From NCBI GenBank assembly GCA_902702965.1, contig CACRXP010000092.1, positions 744,387 to 808,386 on the forward strand: 64,000 bases of DNA, given 5' to 3'. Positions within the stretch are counted from its first letter, which is position 1, and each line of letters opens with the position of its first letter. Of this stretch, positions 1 through 11,983 are shown piece after piece. The notes under the pieces were generated by a model. It saw only the letters and a list, made by a program, of their open reading frames with translations, was not told the origin of the DNA and searched no databases. The position numbers and the translations under genes are program-made. The DNA is from Spirometra erinaceieuropaei (lineage: Eukaryota > Platyhelminthes > Cestoda > Diphyllobothriidea > Diphyllobothriidae).

Positions 1-1952
1 TTCTCTTTCGTCGCAGATTGCGCAGACTTTATCGTCGTTTCCATCTGCAGAACGATGTTTCTGTTCTGCCCTTGATTTGTGATATTTTTGATCGAGCTAA
101 GAGATTGTCTGAAGAAAAACAGGTAGCCGAGGAGGTCCACTTTACTGAAAACCATTCGTTAAGTGTCTCGAAACTTTTCTCTAGAAAAATACGAACTCAG
201 AAAAAGACGCAGTATCCCATCCTTCGAGACGATCCCGGAAATCCCATTGTTGATGCCCAGTTAACCGCGGATAGCTTCAATGATTTCCTGTCCTAAACGT
301 TTATTGAAGACTCGACCACTCCGCTTCCGACCATCCAGTCATTGACCGGGGCAGTTCTAGAAACTATAACTTTCACTCTGTGGGATGTGACTGTTGCGAT
401 TCGGCGTTTTCGTCAATCTTATAGTCCAGGCCCTGATGGTGTCCCAGTAAGCATTTTAAAAGCCGATGCAAACACGATCTTCCCATCCCTCTTATGCAAG
501 ATATTTAATCTTGCTCTTCAAAGTGAAACTTACCCCACCTTGTGGAAGGAATCACACATTTTGCCCATTCCTAAGCACGGCAAATCTACATCATTTGATG
601 ACTTTCGGCCAATAAACACCCTCCCCGCAGTTTCGAAAATCTTAGAGACATTGATCAAGGATAAGATGATGTGTCACTTAACAGCGAACAACTTACTGAG
701 TGTTGCTCAGCATGGATTCCTCAAAGCTCGATCTTGTGACACCTGTCAACTCTCTTTCTTTGACTATGTTCTTCAATCTAGGGACCATGGTTTTGCTCTT
801 TACACTGTATATTTCGATTTCACTAAGGCTTTTGACCGTGTTGACCATGCTCTTCTCCTCTTGAAATTGTCCTCTTTCGGAATAGGTGGCAAACTTTTGA
901 ATTTTATATCCTCTTATTTGGGCACTCGCACACAACGAGTTAAGATTTCCAATACCATCTCCAACCCCACACGTGTGAGGAGTGGAGTCATTCAGGGTAG
1001 TGTACTCGGCCCGCTTTTATTTTGCCTTTTCGTTAATGATGTACCCGATTTATTTCAGAATGGTAAGCCTTTCATGTATGCCGATGATCTTAAAGTTGCA
1101 TATCGATATAAGCCGGCAGATCATGACATCGTGCTTGAGCTCCTAAAGAGCGATCTACAAGCTTCCGCCCAGTGGTGCCGCACATGGCGCCTTTCTCTTT
1201 CTTGGCATAAGTGCTCAGTCATGGTGGTTGGCGACGACCGCCAACCTCAACTAAGTATTGAAGGTCACGCAATAAAAGTGCCAGAGGTAATAAAGGATCT
1301 GGGCGTATCATACTCCAAGAGTCTCAATCTCTCGGAGCACTGTGCCTTGATAGTCTCCAAAGCATGCAGAACGACCGGGTTTATCCTCCGAAATTTTAAA
1401 ACTAGGGACATTAGAATGCGCCTTTACAACATGTACGTTAGACCTGGTCTAGAATACTGTTCGTTTTTATTTAGCCTCATGCGTGCTACTGAGCGGAAGA
1501 AAATAGAATCCGTTTAACACTTTTTTACTAAGAGAATTTTAACCCCAGAACACCGAAATTTGTCTTACCAAGAACGTTGCCGGCTTACAGGCCTCGATCC
1601 TTTATGGTTCCGCAGATTACAAAAGGGACTATTTTTGCTATTTAAACTCTTATATAATCACACGTTTAACCCACACACCTCTTTAAGACATCATATCCAC
1701 CCACGACGTAACAGTCACCGTGAGGTCTTTTTATTTCTGCCTCTAGCACGTACTGTTAAATATCGTCGGTTCTATTCTGTAAATGCAATTGCTATTTGGA
1801 ATAAACTACCCATGAGTGTGAAAACTCTGCAAAATTATCCTTTATTTAAGGGAACTATTACTCGATTTTTGCATTCAGAAAAGCTCCCACAAATTTTGGG
1901 TGCTGAATCTACTGATCGACTGTACCGTAGCGATGGCGTTTGTGGTCTCTGA
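1..1952 (+). pseudogene. CR1/Jockey-like LINE reverse transcriptase ORF, broken
   Basis: This is the reverse transcriptase ORF of a non-LTR retrotransposon, which would copy its own RNA at a nicked chromosomal site. One reading frame is open from the window edge to 1,952 apart from two TAA stops at 294-296 and 1,515-1,517, both one C-to-T change away from CAA. Visible RT blocks are SPGPDGVP, PIPKHGK, DFRPI, the first catalytic Asp block DFTKAFDRVDH (about 822-855), SGVIQGSVLGP, and the catalytic YADDLK near 1,078. The C-terminal part (from about 1,560) ends with the IWNKLP block usual at the end of CR1-type ORF2. The endonuclease domain lies outside the window. The CR1 versus Jockey assignment rests on motif style only. 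The element is dead but not very old. Confidence 0.9.
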
Positions 1953-2255
1953 ACACTATGGCCGGTCTCACCAGCTGTTCCTCAACGCCTCTACTTTGAC
2001 TATCCCCAACTTCATGAAAGGAATCGACGTCCGATAATCTCCGATACCGTGCAACCCCCTCCCCCCCCCCTTCTTGACGGTCGAAAATCTACCACCAGCA
2101 GTTTTTTTTTCTCCTGAACCCTCCAAATCATAAAAACCTCCATCAACTATATTTTTATTCTTCAGGAGTTTTTTTTTCACCGCTGGTCGGATTTGTGTTT
2201 AATCGCTTCCCTTGACAATGCCTGTATACTGGCATTTAATAAATTAAATTAAATA
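1953..2255 (+). repeat. LINE 3' UTR and A/T-rich microsatellite tail
   Basis: The untranslated end follows the RT ORF directly. It holds a C run (2,050-2,070) and two T runs, and finishes in an AATTA-like repeat at about 2,232-2,254. A short microsatellite tail, rather than long poly-A, is the usual 3' terminus of CR1-type LINEs. The true end is placed only to within about ten bases. Confidence 0.65.
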
Positions 2256-2830
2256 AAAGTAAAGTGCAAATCCCAACTTATATCATTAGAAACCATATTT
2301 TGTATTGGTTTCTAAGTCCAATGCTATCACTCCTCCACCATAGCGACGATTTTCGTGTTTCTAGATGTCATCTCCCTCATTTCGACCTCAAGCGGTCTGT
2401 CGACGCTCACGACGGAACCCTCAGTATTCTCCATCTACTAGCAGTTTGGTCGTATCTCCCTTCCCCACTCCTCGGCTGGGCTCGAAGCTTACTGTGGCCG
2501 ATCGCGTATGGGTTCCTCTCGTCTGGCCTCTTTGACGCAAATAGCCTCGTCCGGCATATCAATCCGGCCCAGAAGATGCCAATTGTGAATCCCATATACA
2601 ATACCACATGCAAGCCAGTCCTGTCCGACCCGCATACGGGCTGACATTTATTTCTGCTCTGACGATGTCCGATTATAATCCGTTATATACCGCCACATGC
2701 AGGCCAGTCCTGCCTATCCCGTCTAAAATTCCTATGTAAATTTATGTTTATTTGCTTTGATGGGACCCCGACGGGTTTTTTGTAAATATTACTTATTTCT
2801 TTGAAAATTCCCATATGACAATTGAAGAGT
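2256..2830. other. No gene recognised; two imperfect CCACATGCARGCCAGTCCTG repeats
   Basis: An open frame crosses 2,264-2,644 but resembles no family and has no splice context that I trust. A short direct repeat of about 30 bp occurs at 2,602-2,635 and 2,690-2,720. The last 80 bases lead into the Penelope-type terminal sequence of the inverted repeat that follows. Confidence 0.4.
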
Positions 2831-2835
2831 CAGTT

Positions 2836-2871
2836 GGCGAACATACGTCTTCGGTAATTCAACATCAGGCC
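2836..2871 (-). ncRNA. Hammerhead ribozyme motif, degenerate (PLE class 2)
   Basis: Read on the minus strand: helix I GGC, CUGAUGU (A9 changed), nine-base helix-II segment UGAAUUACC, GAAG (last A changed), helix III AC-GUAU-GU, cleavage-site UC, helix I GCC. The layout matches the partner arm, but two core bases are lost, so this copy should be inactive. Confidence 0.55.
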
Positions 2872-2986
2872 GGTACATGTACATGGGTAATGATCAGTGT
2901 AATTGTCGACATGGAGTCGGATTAACCCTGCTTCCGAGACGCATTTATACCCTGTCGACAATTAGACTGATCATTACCCATGTACG

Positions 2987-3022
2987 GGCCTGATGATGAA
3001 TTACCGAAAATCTATGTTCGCC
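2987..3022 (+). ncRNA. Hammerhead ribozyme motif (PLE class 2)
   Basis: Helix I GGC/GCC, core CUGAUGA (2,990-2,996), a very short helix-II segment UGAAUUACC, GAAA, a two-base-pair helix III (AU/GU with loop CUAU) and cleavage triplet GUUC, giving UC. Helix II pairs poorly, so activity is doubtful, but the core is complete. Confidence 0.6.
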
Positions 3023-3027
3023 AACAT

Positions 3028-6000
3028 ACTCTTTAAACATTATTTATTTATTTAACCCTCGGTGGGTCCCTAACTCTCTCGCAGGCAGCACAGGTCAGTC
3101 GAGCCTGAGGTCGAATTACATGTATGTTCAATCCGCACACACTAGTTCGCGGTTTATAGAGGGCGCATTAATCATTTTATATAGTGAATTGATACTGCCA
3201 TCTTAAACGTCAGGCATCTAATGCAACTCTTGGAGTGAACGATTTTGCTTATTTAAATTTTTTTCTGGGAGTTGCATCTTTATTTTTTTTACCGATGCCA
3301 AGTAATTTCTTCTTCACATAAATGACGTCATTTTTTAATGATCAGATTGTTTTACTGTGCTGAAACGTGAGTTGATGAAATGAATGAAAGGGTCACCTCT
3401 CTGCGGTGGGTTTTATGATGGTGTTTGTTATCATGTCTAAGTGTGGTGTTTTTAAGTCTTGAACGATCTCGTGAACTCCATAGCAATAAAGATATGAGTT
3501 TAGATCATGATTCTCTGAGGTCAGTCGTTCCTTTACACCTGCCCAGTTCTAATTCTCGCCGTTAGTCTATGAAGAGTTTTGTAATCGACTGACGCTTGTG
3601 CATACTAGTGCCTTTGTATCTGGCAGAACTCATCGTCGGTCGATCTTATGAGGTTTCATAACGCATTTAAAAGCTGATAGTTGTGTACCAAAACATGTTT
3701 GGGAACTTGCTAAACTCCCAAAATCGTTAACTGGAGATATCAGTCCACCTCAGTCCCGTTTATTTATGTCAATAAACGTATGCCGTCTGGTAATCTGTTT
3801 GCAACGTGAAATCGGGTGTTGTGTACAGAGAAACCATGCCCACCTTATGGGCCCAGAGTCCCCCTGGTAGCTCGAGAATGTTCCACACTTATCCCATTCG
3901 AATGTTTTTTTTTCACGCATGTGTCTACACTTAAAACGTTACGATGGAGGAAATAAGTCCTGGTGGATCTGGGCTCGTCTAAAGTGTTAGGGCAAGGTGA
4001 TGCGTTTAGTAAAGTATCAGGATAATATGGGAGTGAAATCTAAATACGTGTTGCAGGACGTTCTAAGTCGTAGATTAGAGCAGGACCAACATGGCATACA
4101 TGTTAGGTTGTTGTGAGAAAACGATCAAACACAGAAACCCACTATTCCCAGGTGTCCAGTTAAGTTTTTATCGCTACCAGAGATGTTGGAGGTAATGGAA
4201 TTTAATGCCAGAGATTATAAATACCGATATTTGCGCCATCCTCTACATTAATTGAAAAGTATTTCTCGGGCAACCCACTGAGAACCAAATGCATTCCTTA
4301 TCATATATAAACATGTAACCTTATTCTCCTGCTTTCTGAAAAAAAATATAGCCAACCACCGGCATCACAAGTGCCGTTTCCACCGAATCATAATTTGGTA
4401 AGAGCCACCTTAAATAATTCGCACGTCGCAATATATCGCTTTGGGGGTCCGTAAAACAAATTTATTACTAAGAGTGTAAGTTCCCAGTCCTACGACCCTT
4501 TCTTGAACTTTATAAATCACAAAGACACCTTGGAACCTAGATTATACATATTTTTTAGTGCTCTTTTTCGAAGTTTCACTCAAAATTTAATGAGCGAATA
4601 TTCATCATTTACCGTGTAAGCTATAAAACCCAATACATTCGTCAAAATTTAGAAAAAAACACCGGTGGACAGGGGAAGTTAGATGCTTTAGAAGCTAGCA
4701 GCGCTTTTGCCGCTCGTAAATCCAGTGTGCAAATTTATCGTAGAGTGATTCGAATAGACACAGGTGGTCGCTTCTGGACCTGCAGACTCACCATCAAGAC
4801 CACAGACTCTGGGGTGATAAAGAACATTCCTCGAGGGTCTGCACACTCGGCTGAGCACTGGAAGGCTCAAAGTAACTCAAGAAGTAAGTTAACTAAGTGC
4901 CAAGGTAGGTGACTTCTTATCCTCCAAGACGCAATGAAAAATTAGAATGGTGTGGGGCAAAGACCGCAGATAAGAACCAGCATGGGACAATCCACTCATG
5001 AGAAATCTCCATGATCTTGCAAATTGTACTGGCGCAGCCAAATGTTTCGAGTAAATAAAACTTTTTAACAGTCGTTTGAAGCACTAGTCATTCATCGTCC
5101 AACCGAAAACAGACTGCGTAGCCAATTAACCGAAGCTGAAGCAAGGAGCATTAGAGGGTAAGGAATGAAATCATACCATGCTGTCACGTACTGTTCCAGT
5201 AGAGATGAATGAATTATTTTGGCTTGCTGTATTGATATGTTCTTCATTTTTACGCACACATTTGGCCGTCCATGCGAAGGGATTGATCTGATTTATAAGC
5301 AGGTATGGAGACCGTTTTACAGTCGGCCCTCCTGCGTGTCTCATCACTCTCTCTCCGGTCTCAATTTTTTCCGTGTCCAAAAATATATCTGAAGCACTTT
5401 GTAGGCTCTCTTTCGACGCCCTCAACTACATAGTTTTCGCGATTAATACGACCTCATCCTACAACAGGGCAAACTCCATTTCGCGCTTGCATCTAAAAAA
5501 CGAGGCTACCTAGCTTTCAGTCCACAGAAATAAGGTCGAACTATATCTTCCGGCCTTCTGATCTCTAAGCCCGTTAGACAATCACGAATAAGAATCTACA
5601 TGGCAATATACGCCCTAATGAAAGCCCAGGTTTCGATTACAGTCTGATTATCTTTAAGAAGGGTTCAGACAGTTTCACTATTTGAATTTACTTCTGAGTA
5701 TAGAGATTGCCAATGAAGTTTTGAAGCCCGGCGGTCAGGGTTTGGATTTTCCACCGAAGGTATAGTCTTACGATCTCAGGTGTAGGTAGACTTCAAGCCA
5801 CGAGCTAAACTAAGTTGCTATACTTGATGAACGGCTCTGTGTTTATCTATGCAATGACTAAATCAACACTCGACGGCATTCGTTGCTCGTTAAGCTCGGC
5901 AGGATTCTCAGCAATTTCATTAAGGGACTGCTCGCGCTGTTGGAATAAAAATAGATTTGGAAACCTACGATTGCCCTATGTATTTTACATTTGCCAGTTT

Positions 6001-7084
6001 ACCGAAAACAGTTTACTACTAATTTAACACTATTTAACACAAAACACTGTTCGTAAAGTTTCATTCAATGATAAGCAGTATGGCCCTAAACTGCGCTTTT
6101 ATTGGATGAATTCGAGTGCTAACACGAGTTATTTGGTTAATTGATAACGTAAACAATTCAACTCCCGACGTCGAAATTCTAGCCGTCTGAATGTCATTCG
6201 TAGCCGGAGACCGTCCTAAAAGACCGGTGCTGAATCCCATTCGCTGAGCACACAGGGTCCATCCTCCTACTGAGGGAGCTGTTAGGACTGCCCGGAACTC
6301 CAATCGACGTTTATTCGCTGCACCAAATCGTGACGTTGCAGAACAGTGGGCCAGAAAACGAGATCTTCCGGGGCCTTTGCCCACTTTTCTGCATATATGT
6401 TGACCAATTGGGACGTGCCGCTGGGCCTAGGTACGGCATCTTGGATAGGAAGATTGAGAAGCCGCTACTTGCACATTGACTGACGCTCCTGTTCATCTGC
6501 TGCCCTACATAAAACTAATGATACACAAATGGGAGACGAAGTCAGTTGACGAGACTGGAAGTAAAGACAGGAGAAAGTGTCTTGAGGAAGAGTTGCATAA
6601 TAAACCCAAGAGCCTGCCAATAATCTTTTTAATTTTGAAACTATATCGATGAAGAGAGAGAGAGGGGGAGTTCTGTTGTTGATGCCACAACAAGGCGAAC
6701 GCAAGAAATGTGTCATACGAGTCCTGCCGAAAAATTCAGCTAAAATTACCTTCACAGCAGTATTGGAGATCATGAAGACACTCTTCGGCGGTTTTAAGTC
6801 TTCATGCAGCAGACTTTTCGAACGTTTCAAAATCAAAAAGATGGCAAGCAAAGACTAATTTGACTCAGTAGGGAGACTTAGTCACATGGGCCTTTAGATT
6901 GGTTGGAATCTAGTAGCACCCCTCTGGAAGACGTGGAGGTGCACACAGGGCTCTTGGTCAAAATTGATTAAGATGGCGACCTGGAAGTTAAGAAATTAAA
7001 AATAGAATCTCTTGAAACCATGCCTACTGGACAGGATGCTAAACTTGCTGGCGAAACAAACAACTAGCAGATGGAGCTTCCGAC
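3028..7084. other. No gene recognised
   Basis: Four kilobases of A/T-rich sequence with only short, unsupported open frames on both strands. I see no domain, no convincing exon with splice signals and no copy of the repeat families found elsewhere. An open frame at 6,649-6,858 carries CVIRVL, faintly reminiscent of a FERM F1 start, but has no supporting donor site. Confidence 0.4.
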
Positions 7085-7087
7085 TAC

Positions 7088-7850
7088 TTACTTGTACTTG
7101 ATACGGCTGCGATCATGTCTGATCTAGCCGGCCTCGATGATGTCGCGAACTGTAGCTCTCCACGCGTGAGGATCCGCGGCAACAGATCTGGACAGCTCAA
7201 CCCATTCCCTCCGCCAACGACGGAGACCGAATACCGAAGGTCCAAGAACCACCTCCATGTCTTGACGAACTGTGTCGAGCCAGGTTTTGAACTGACCCCT
7301 CTCTTCGACGCTTCCAATGGGGTAACGCTGTCGGATCGAGGGCAGTAACACTGAGCTACTGAGGTGGACGACAAAGAACATTCCCGAACCACCTCAGTCG
7401 TCTTTCTTGGATGGTCTGAGTAATCCATGCGATGTTGTCGCAGCGAGCGCGGACTGTTTCATTTGAGACGAAGTCGGTGAACTTCACTCGAAGGATGGTC
7501 TTCAAGCATTGGTGGTCAACTACCTCCAGTTTGCGCTCGTCCTCCACTCGCAAAGCCCAGCATTCACAACCGTAGAGGAAGACAGACCGGACAGATGCAC
7601 GGTACGCGCTAATCTTAGTGGCGATGGAGAGGTCACATCGGATCCATGAGCATTTTCGAAGGCTTGAGAAAGCCCAGCGGGCAGAATCAATTCGGGAGAC
7701 AATGTCGCCCTTAGTCTGTCCATTAGGCAGTAGCCCCGCCCCGAGGTATTTAGAACTGTCTGCTTCTTCAAGTTGACAGCCGTCAATCCCGAGGGATGCC
7801 TTCTCCTGGCCAGGGATGCAGCTTGAAAACGCTTTAGTCTTCCCAGGACC
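7088..7850 (-). pseudogene. RTE-like LINE (family A), C-terminal remnant
   Basis: Minus-strand remnant of the C-terminal third of a LINE ORF2: the post-RT region with SSLRKC, SIATKI, YRASVRSVFLYGCECWALR, KLEVVDHQCLKTILRVKFTDFV, then RRLRWFGNVL and a tail ending in DIIEAG at about 7,124. At least one frameshift near 7,370 separates the last two segments. After the stop the 3' UTR is only about 40 bases and ends at about 7,088 in the same GTACTTGATACGG (plus-strand) end as the 13 kb copy. Such a short UTR fits RTE-clade LINEs. The match fades upstream of about 7,850, so this is a typical 5' truncation. Confidence 0.85.
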
Positions 7851-8364
7851 GGATTTCTCTGCTCAGGGCACCGACAGTGCAACACTTTGTGGGATTTTTG
7901 CAACACCGAGGCGAGCTAAATCACCCAAGAGTCCACACGGATGACGAATTCATTTAGTCAGTCACTCGGCGGCGTGAGATGAGCGTTGGAGCCGATGTTC
8001 TTGACCGGCACAGAGGGGCATAGCAACTGCATGGCAACGGCGTACTTCAACACCTGGCCGGTCCAGCTGTGATGCCACCAACTGTAATAGGCCTAGCAGG
8101 CGAACTGGTGCCTGGGAGAGGGCAATCCATACTCACGGCATTCTGGCGCGCGTGAGTTTACCCAGACACACTAAACGTCATGGCCTGACAACCTGCCAAC
8201 TGGCGAGATAGCTCGTTCTTCAGGACGGAGTGTCAGACTGCAATGACTCCTTATCGCTACCGCTGTGGCAATCCCACCCAGTTGGGACTCGAGCCATGCG
8301 AAAACATGGTCGTTTGTGCGTGGCACGCGTAGATGGACCGTTGAATCCTTCTAGTCGTTAGGCC

Positions 8365-8540
8365 TGATCCTGTCTTGACAACGGGTTGAAGTGGGTGAGG
8401 CACGAGTGAGTGCGGTAGATTCTGCGCAAGTCCACGAGCATCATAAACGAATCCACGCCCAAGTCACCGTTCCTGCGCCTGCCATTCCGTGGGACACACT
8501 GTGGGCATCGTCGTTCGCGACGGTCGAACTGTCAATGCAT
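8365..8540 (+). repeat. R1 dispersed repeat, copy 1
   Basis: Member of an unnamed repeat with the recognisable core CGCAAGTC..CACGCCCAAGTCACCGT, followed by a block like GGGACACACTGTGGGCATCGTCGTTCGCGACGGTCGAACTGTC. Seven other copies are listed. It is flanked upstream by the GGCACGCGTAGA segment also present near 54.5 kb, so the full unit may be longer. Confidence 0.6.
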
Positions 8541-8741
8541 CCGTCTAGCCCCTTTCTCCCTCCCGGTCACGTGTCCACTTTGAGACTTGGTGTTTGATCT
8601 CCCCCCCCCTGACAGTGTTCTTCCGAACCGTCTTTTGTAGCAGTTTTCGAAATTCCGAAATTAATCCTGTTTGAGATCACTTTTGGCAACATAAACCGCC
8701 TACTATCCACTGCCGAATTTGCAGTTATCAAAATCTTATTG

Positions 8742-9738
8742 TACAGTAGGTAAGTTAACTCATGAAATGCCAACCGAAATTCCAAAATGTGTTCTCGTTT
8801 CAAAAAGATTAATTAAGTAGGGTTGTAGAACTGATTATTGTGAAGCGTAGTTCTGTAATAATCCAGTTACCTCAGGATGCCGGCTTTCGAAAGAACTTCG
8901 TTTTGGCAAAATGCAAAAAACTACACTCTACAAAAATAACTACTTAAGTAGCATTCATTTTCCTCATTGATTTTCGATGCCCTTTAAAAGTAAATTATAT
9001 TTCATGGAAAACATGCATAAGAATATTCATTCTTCTGCTCATTCGGTAGAAAATTACGTCTTATTCCAATTTTATACTCGAATGAAAGGTATTATTCGGT
9101 TTTAAAAAACCTTTACAATTCCCGAATAATTTTGAACTCGACCTGCCGTTACACTTGCATTCAGGGCTTCCAAACCACGAGCCGTATATTTTCCGCGTAC
9201 AGAAAGTCATACATTTCTCGACGGTATTAAGAGGCGACCATATTGGGTTCCTAAAAGTTAGCAGTGGGTTTGGCCAATATTGTAAACTTTACCAGCCACA
9301 TTGGTAAATGCAGAGACATGACGTTTTATGGACAGCCATTTTACGATATTAGAAATATCACAATTAGGAATTTTTTTGAAACCGAATTATATCATTGCTT
9401 CGAGAATTGAATTTTGAGAAGACGTAATTTTCTGCCGAATGAGCAGAAAAATGAGTATTTTTATGCATGTTTTCTATTAAATATAGGTGAATTTCTAAGG
9501 GCATCGGAAATCAATGAGAAAGATGCGTGCTACTTAAGTAGTCATTTCTGCGGAGTATAGCTTTTGCATGTTGCAGAAAAGAGTTTCTTTCGAAAGTCGG
9601 CATCCTTAGGTAACTGGATTATTATAGAACTATGCTGCACGATGATTAGTTTTACAACCCCACTTAATTACTCTTTTTGAAACGAGAACGCATTTTGGAA
9701 TTTCCTTTGGCATTTCATGAGTTAGTCCACCTACTGTA
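8742..9738. mobile_element. Palindromic Tc1-related element A (family 1)
   Basis: A 997 bp element that reads as one long imperfect palindrome. Left end TACAGTAGGTAAGTTAACTC, right end ending CCACCTACTGTA. The ends include the TA duplication expected of Tc1/mariner elements. No ORF of note is present, so it is non-autonomous. Its terminal sequence resembles that of the transposase-bearing element at 15,568-17,483. Confidence 0.85.
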
Positions 9739-11983
9739 CCTTGCGGACTGTTTCCCGTGCAAGTGGTGCTTTGTTATGCTAGCGCGCTATTTGTTAGGTC
9801 ATATAGCCTACTCATTTGTAGAGACCTCGTAAGCGCCGTTGTCTGAACACTTAATCCGGTTGCATTGCCAATTTTGCGTTTTTATTTGAGATTCCAACAT
9901 TTCCTTTCTCATTACAGCCATATGAACAATTGCGCCACCCCCTTTCCTCTCAGTGGTAGCTCGATCAAACCGAAAAACGTGCTGTTCATTGCAGGCAACC
10001 GAATGTCTTTTGTATTTTCTCTCCCCTACAGATCTCGACAGTCCTAGCTCGGAATTCACACACACACCAGCAGGTATACAGACGCACATACATCAACTGA
10101 GCGAACCAATGAAATGCCAGCCAATCACGATCGAGACGAAAGTGTCACCTCACCCAGGCACCCGGTGGGGAAAAAACCACTGCGCGTTCGGGTGATATTT
10201 CTGGATGGACGGGCAGAAAACTTCCTTCTCTCCGTAGGTGGCCTGCTCTGAGCTTTCGTGTCTTTTGGGAAACTGGGGAGTTTTTTGCTTTCGAAAAGCT
10301 TTTATTCCTCTTGCAAAGAAGTGGGGTTACTTTGCATTCCTCCCAAAAACACCACCGTAACCGCCAAAATAATGTCAGCAGGCGTTGCAGTCTTTGTTAG
10401 AAGAACAAACAATTTTTCTCTGTCGTATTACATGGCAGATTTTCACACCACGAATGCCTGGCATGTCCCATGCAAAAGAGGACCGTCTGCCTAAGCAGTG
10501 ACAAAAGGTGCTAGCTTTTCTGCTTTATCAACAAGCCCTTTCGACAGGTGCTGGTCCTGGTTGCGTCGACTGGTTCTCTAACAAAATACGCCAGCGTGCA
10601 CCCATCTGCACTTTTATGACCCCTCGAATGACTGGCTGGTTGCCTCAGTCATACTGGGGAGTTTGGGAACATCGTTTGGGCAGGCAGGATATCGTGTGTA
10701 CGTGAGCATTTAACGTGCGTTGGACAGAGGCTTCAGATCTGATACCATCTGCAGTTTGCCTGATTCAGATTGGCCACTGGTGCATGAGCGGCGTCAGTGA
10801 AGTGGAGGTCGGTACTGGTGTAGGATTCATCACGGCAACGCAGAGACTTTCTCGCCAGTAATACATCTGACGTGCTTGAAACTACCAAAAATGCGCTGAA
10901 AGTTACAGCTATGAACGTGGCCGGCTGACGAGATGATTTGGTTCTCTCGTGTGCTGCGAGATCGGACTCTAGTGGCTCCTTCGTACTACGACCGTTATGT
11001 CACCACTTAATTTACAAAAGTGGCTCACCTCGTGACTGAATGTTACTTAATATTGTAGGTTACTGTTTCCAATTGGTGAATATCGGCTGATCAGTCTCGC
11101 ACCACCACCACCACCACCACCACCACCACCACCACCACCACCACCACCACCACCACCCGAGCCGATGCTGCTGTTAGGTCTTTGCGAGCTTTCAAAGGCA
11201 TTTATTACCCCGTCGTGGCACTTCAGTCGTCACCAGGACTCACGTGTACCGGACACCCGTCCGGTAAGTCATTCTCTGCGGTCATGAATGCCCGGCCGTG
11301 CACGTGCAAACAGGACAAAAACTGGATGTTTTCCACAGCCGTTGCCTAAGAAACATCCTCCCAGTAAAGAAAGCCCTCTTTGTCATAAATGAGACAGGCC
11401 TCTCTGTCCTATTGGCTCTCGGTAAGCTTAACCAGGTCGCATAGACCATAGTACTCCGTCGACCAGAGGCCGCAGCTCTGTAAATAGTGGTCGCGGGGGA
11501 GAATTTTTGATGAAGTAGTTTTCTGTAGTTCTTCGAACTAGGAAGTTGACATCCGCATCCGTCGCTCAGAATTGTGCCGGACGATGGCTGAGGTCTTAAT
11601 TGATAGTTGGTAGCATTCGTCGAAAGTTCGCCAGCAGCGATTGCTATAAAGCCAGTCAATTTTACCTGCAATAACCGTCATCTTACTTATGCATGTCGGA
11701 CACAATTACGTGTGCGTGCCGATGAATATTCTCCTATGTAGTTCAAGAACGTCCTCAGCCTTCCGGAAGACCCTGGATCCAAGGGTCTCGTTTACGTGGC
11801 GTGCTGTTAGCAGTGATATCTTACCGTCCGCCCCCTCTTCCATTTTGAAGCGAATGTATTTACGAAACCCAGCGCTTAGACTGTTCCTGAAATCCTGCAT
11901 ATAATGAAAAGCACGCCAGGTCCGCAGCTCATCCAAAACCTATAGCTCTTGCGTCCGGACATGTTTCCACGCATACTGCAACG
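9739..11983. other. No gene recognised; contains a (CCA)n microsatellite
   Basis: Several short open frames on both strands, none with a recognisable domain. The only clear structure is the trinucleotide array at 11,101-11,157. Confidence 0.4.
11101..11157 (+). repeat. (CCA)n microsatellite
   Basis: Nineteen perfect ACC/CCA units in 57 bases, uninterrupted, which suggests recent expansion or active slippage. It is not inside a recognisable coding frame. Confidence 0.97.

Larger units (their letters stand above)
2831..3027. repeat. Inverted pair of Penelope-like 3' ends
   Basis: Two arms (2,831-2,910 and 2,954-3,027) are reverse complements with a 43-base spacer. Each arm reads outward as the same 3'-terminal sequence seen at 38.35 kb (helix-I bases GGC/GCC, CCTGATG, AATTACCGAA, then TGTTCGCCAA), and each contains a hammerhead-type core. 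The block is best read as two truncated Penelope-like ends joined head to head. No coding sequence is left in it. Confidence 0.7.

Noticed and set aside
4688..4912. Small host gene on either strand
   Set aside because: Two opposite short frames overlap, neither with a recognisable motif.
6649..6858. Open frame with CVIRVLPKN as the missing first FERM exon
   Set aside because: Similarity is limited to a few residues, and no donor in the right phase joins it to 14,417.
7520..7906. 128-residue minus frame
   Set aside because: Out-of-phase shadow of the family-A LINE remnant, whose recognisable motifs lie in other frames.
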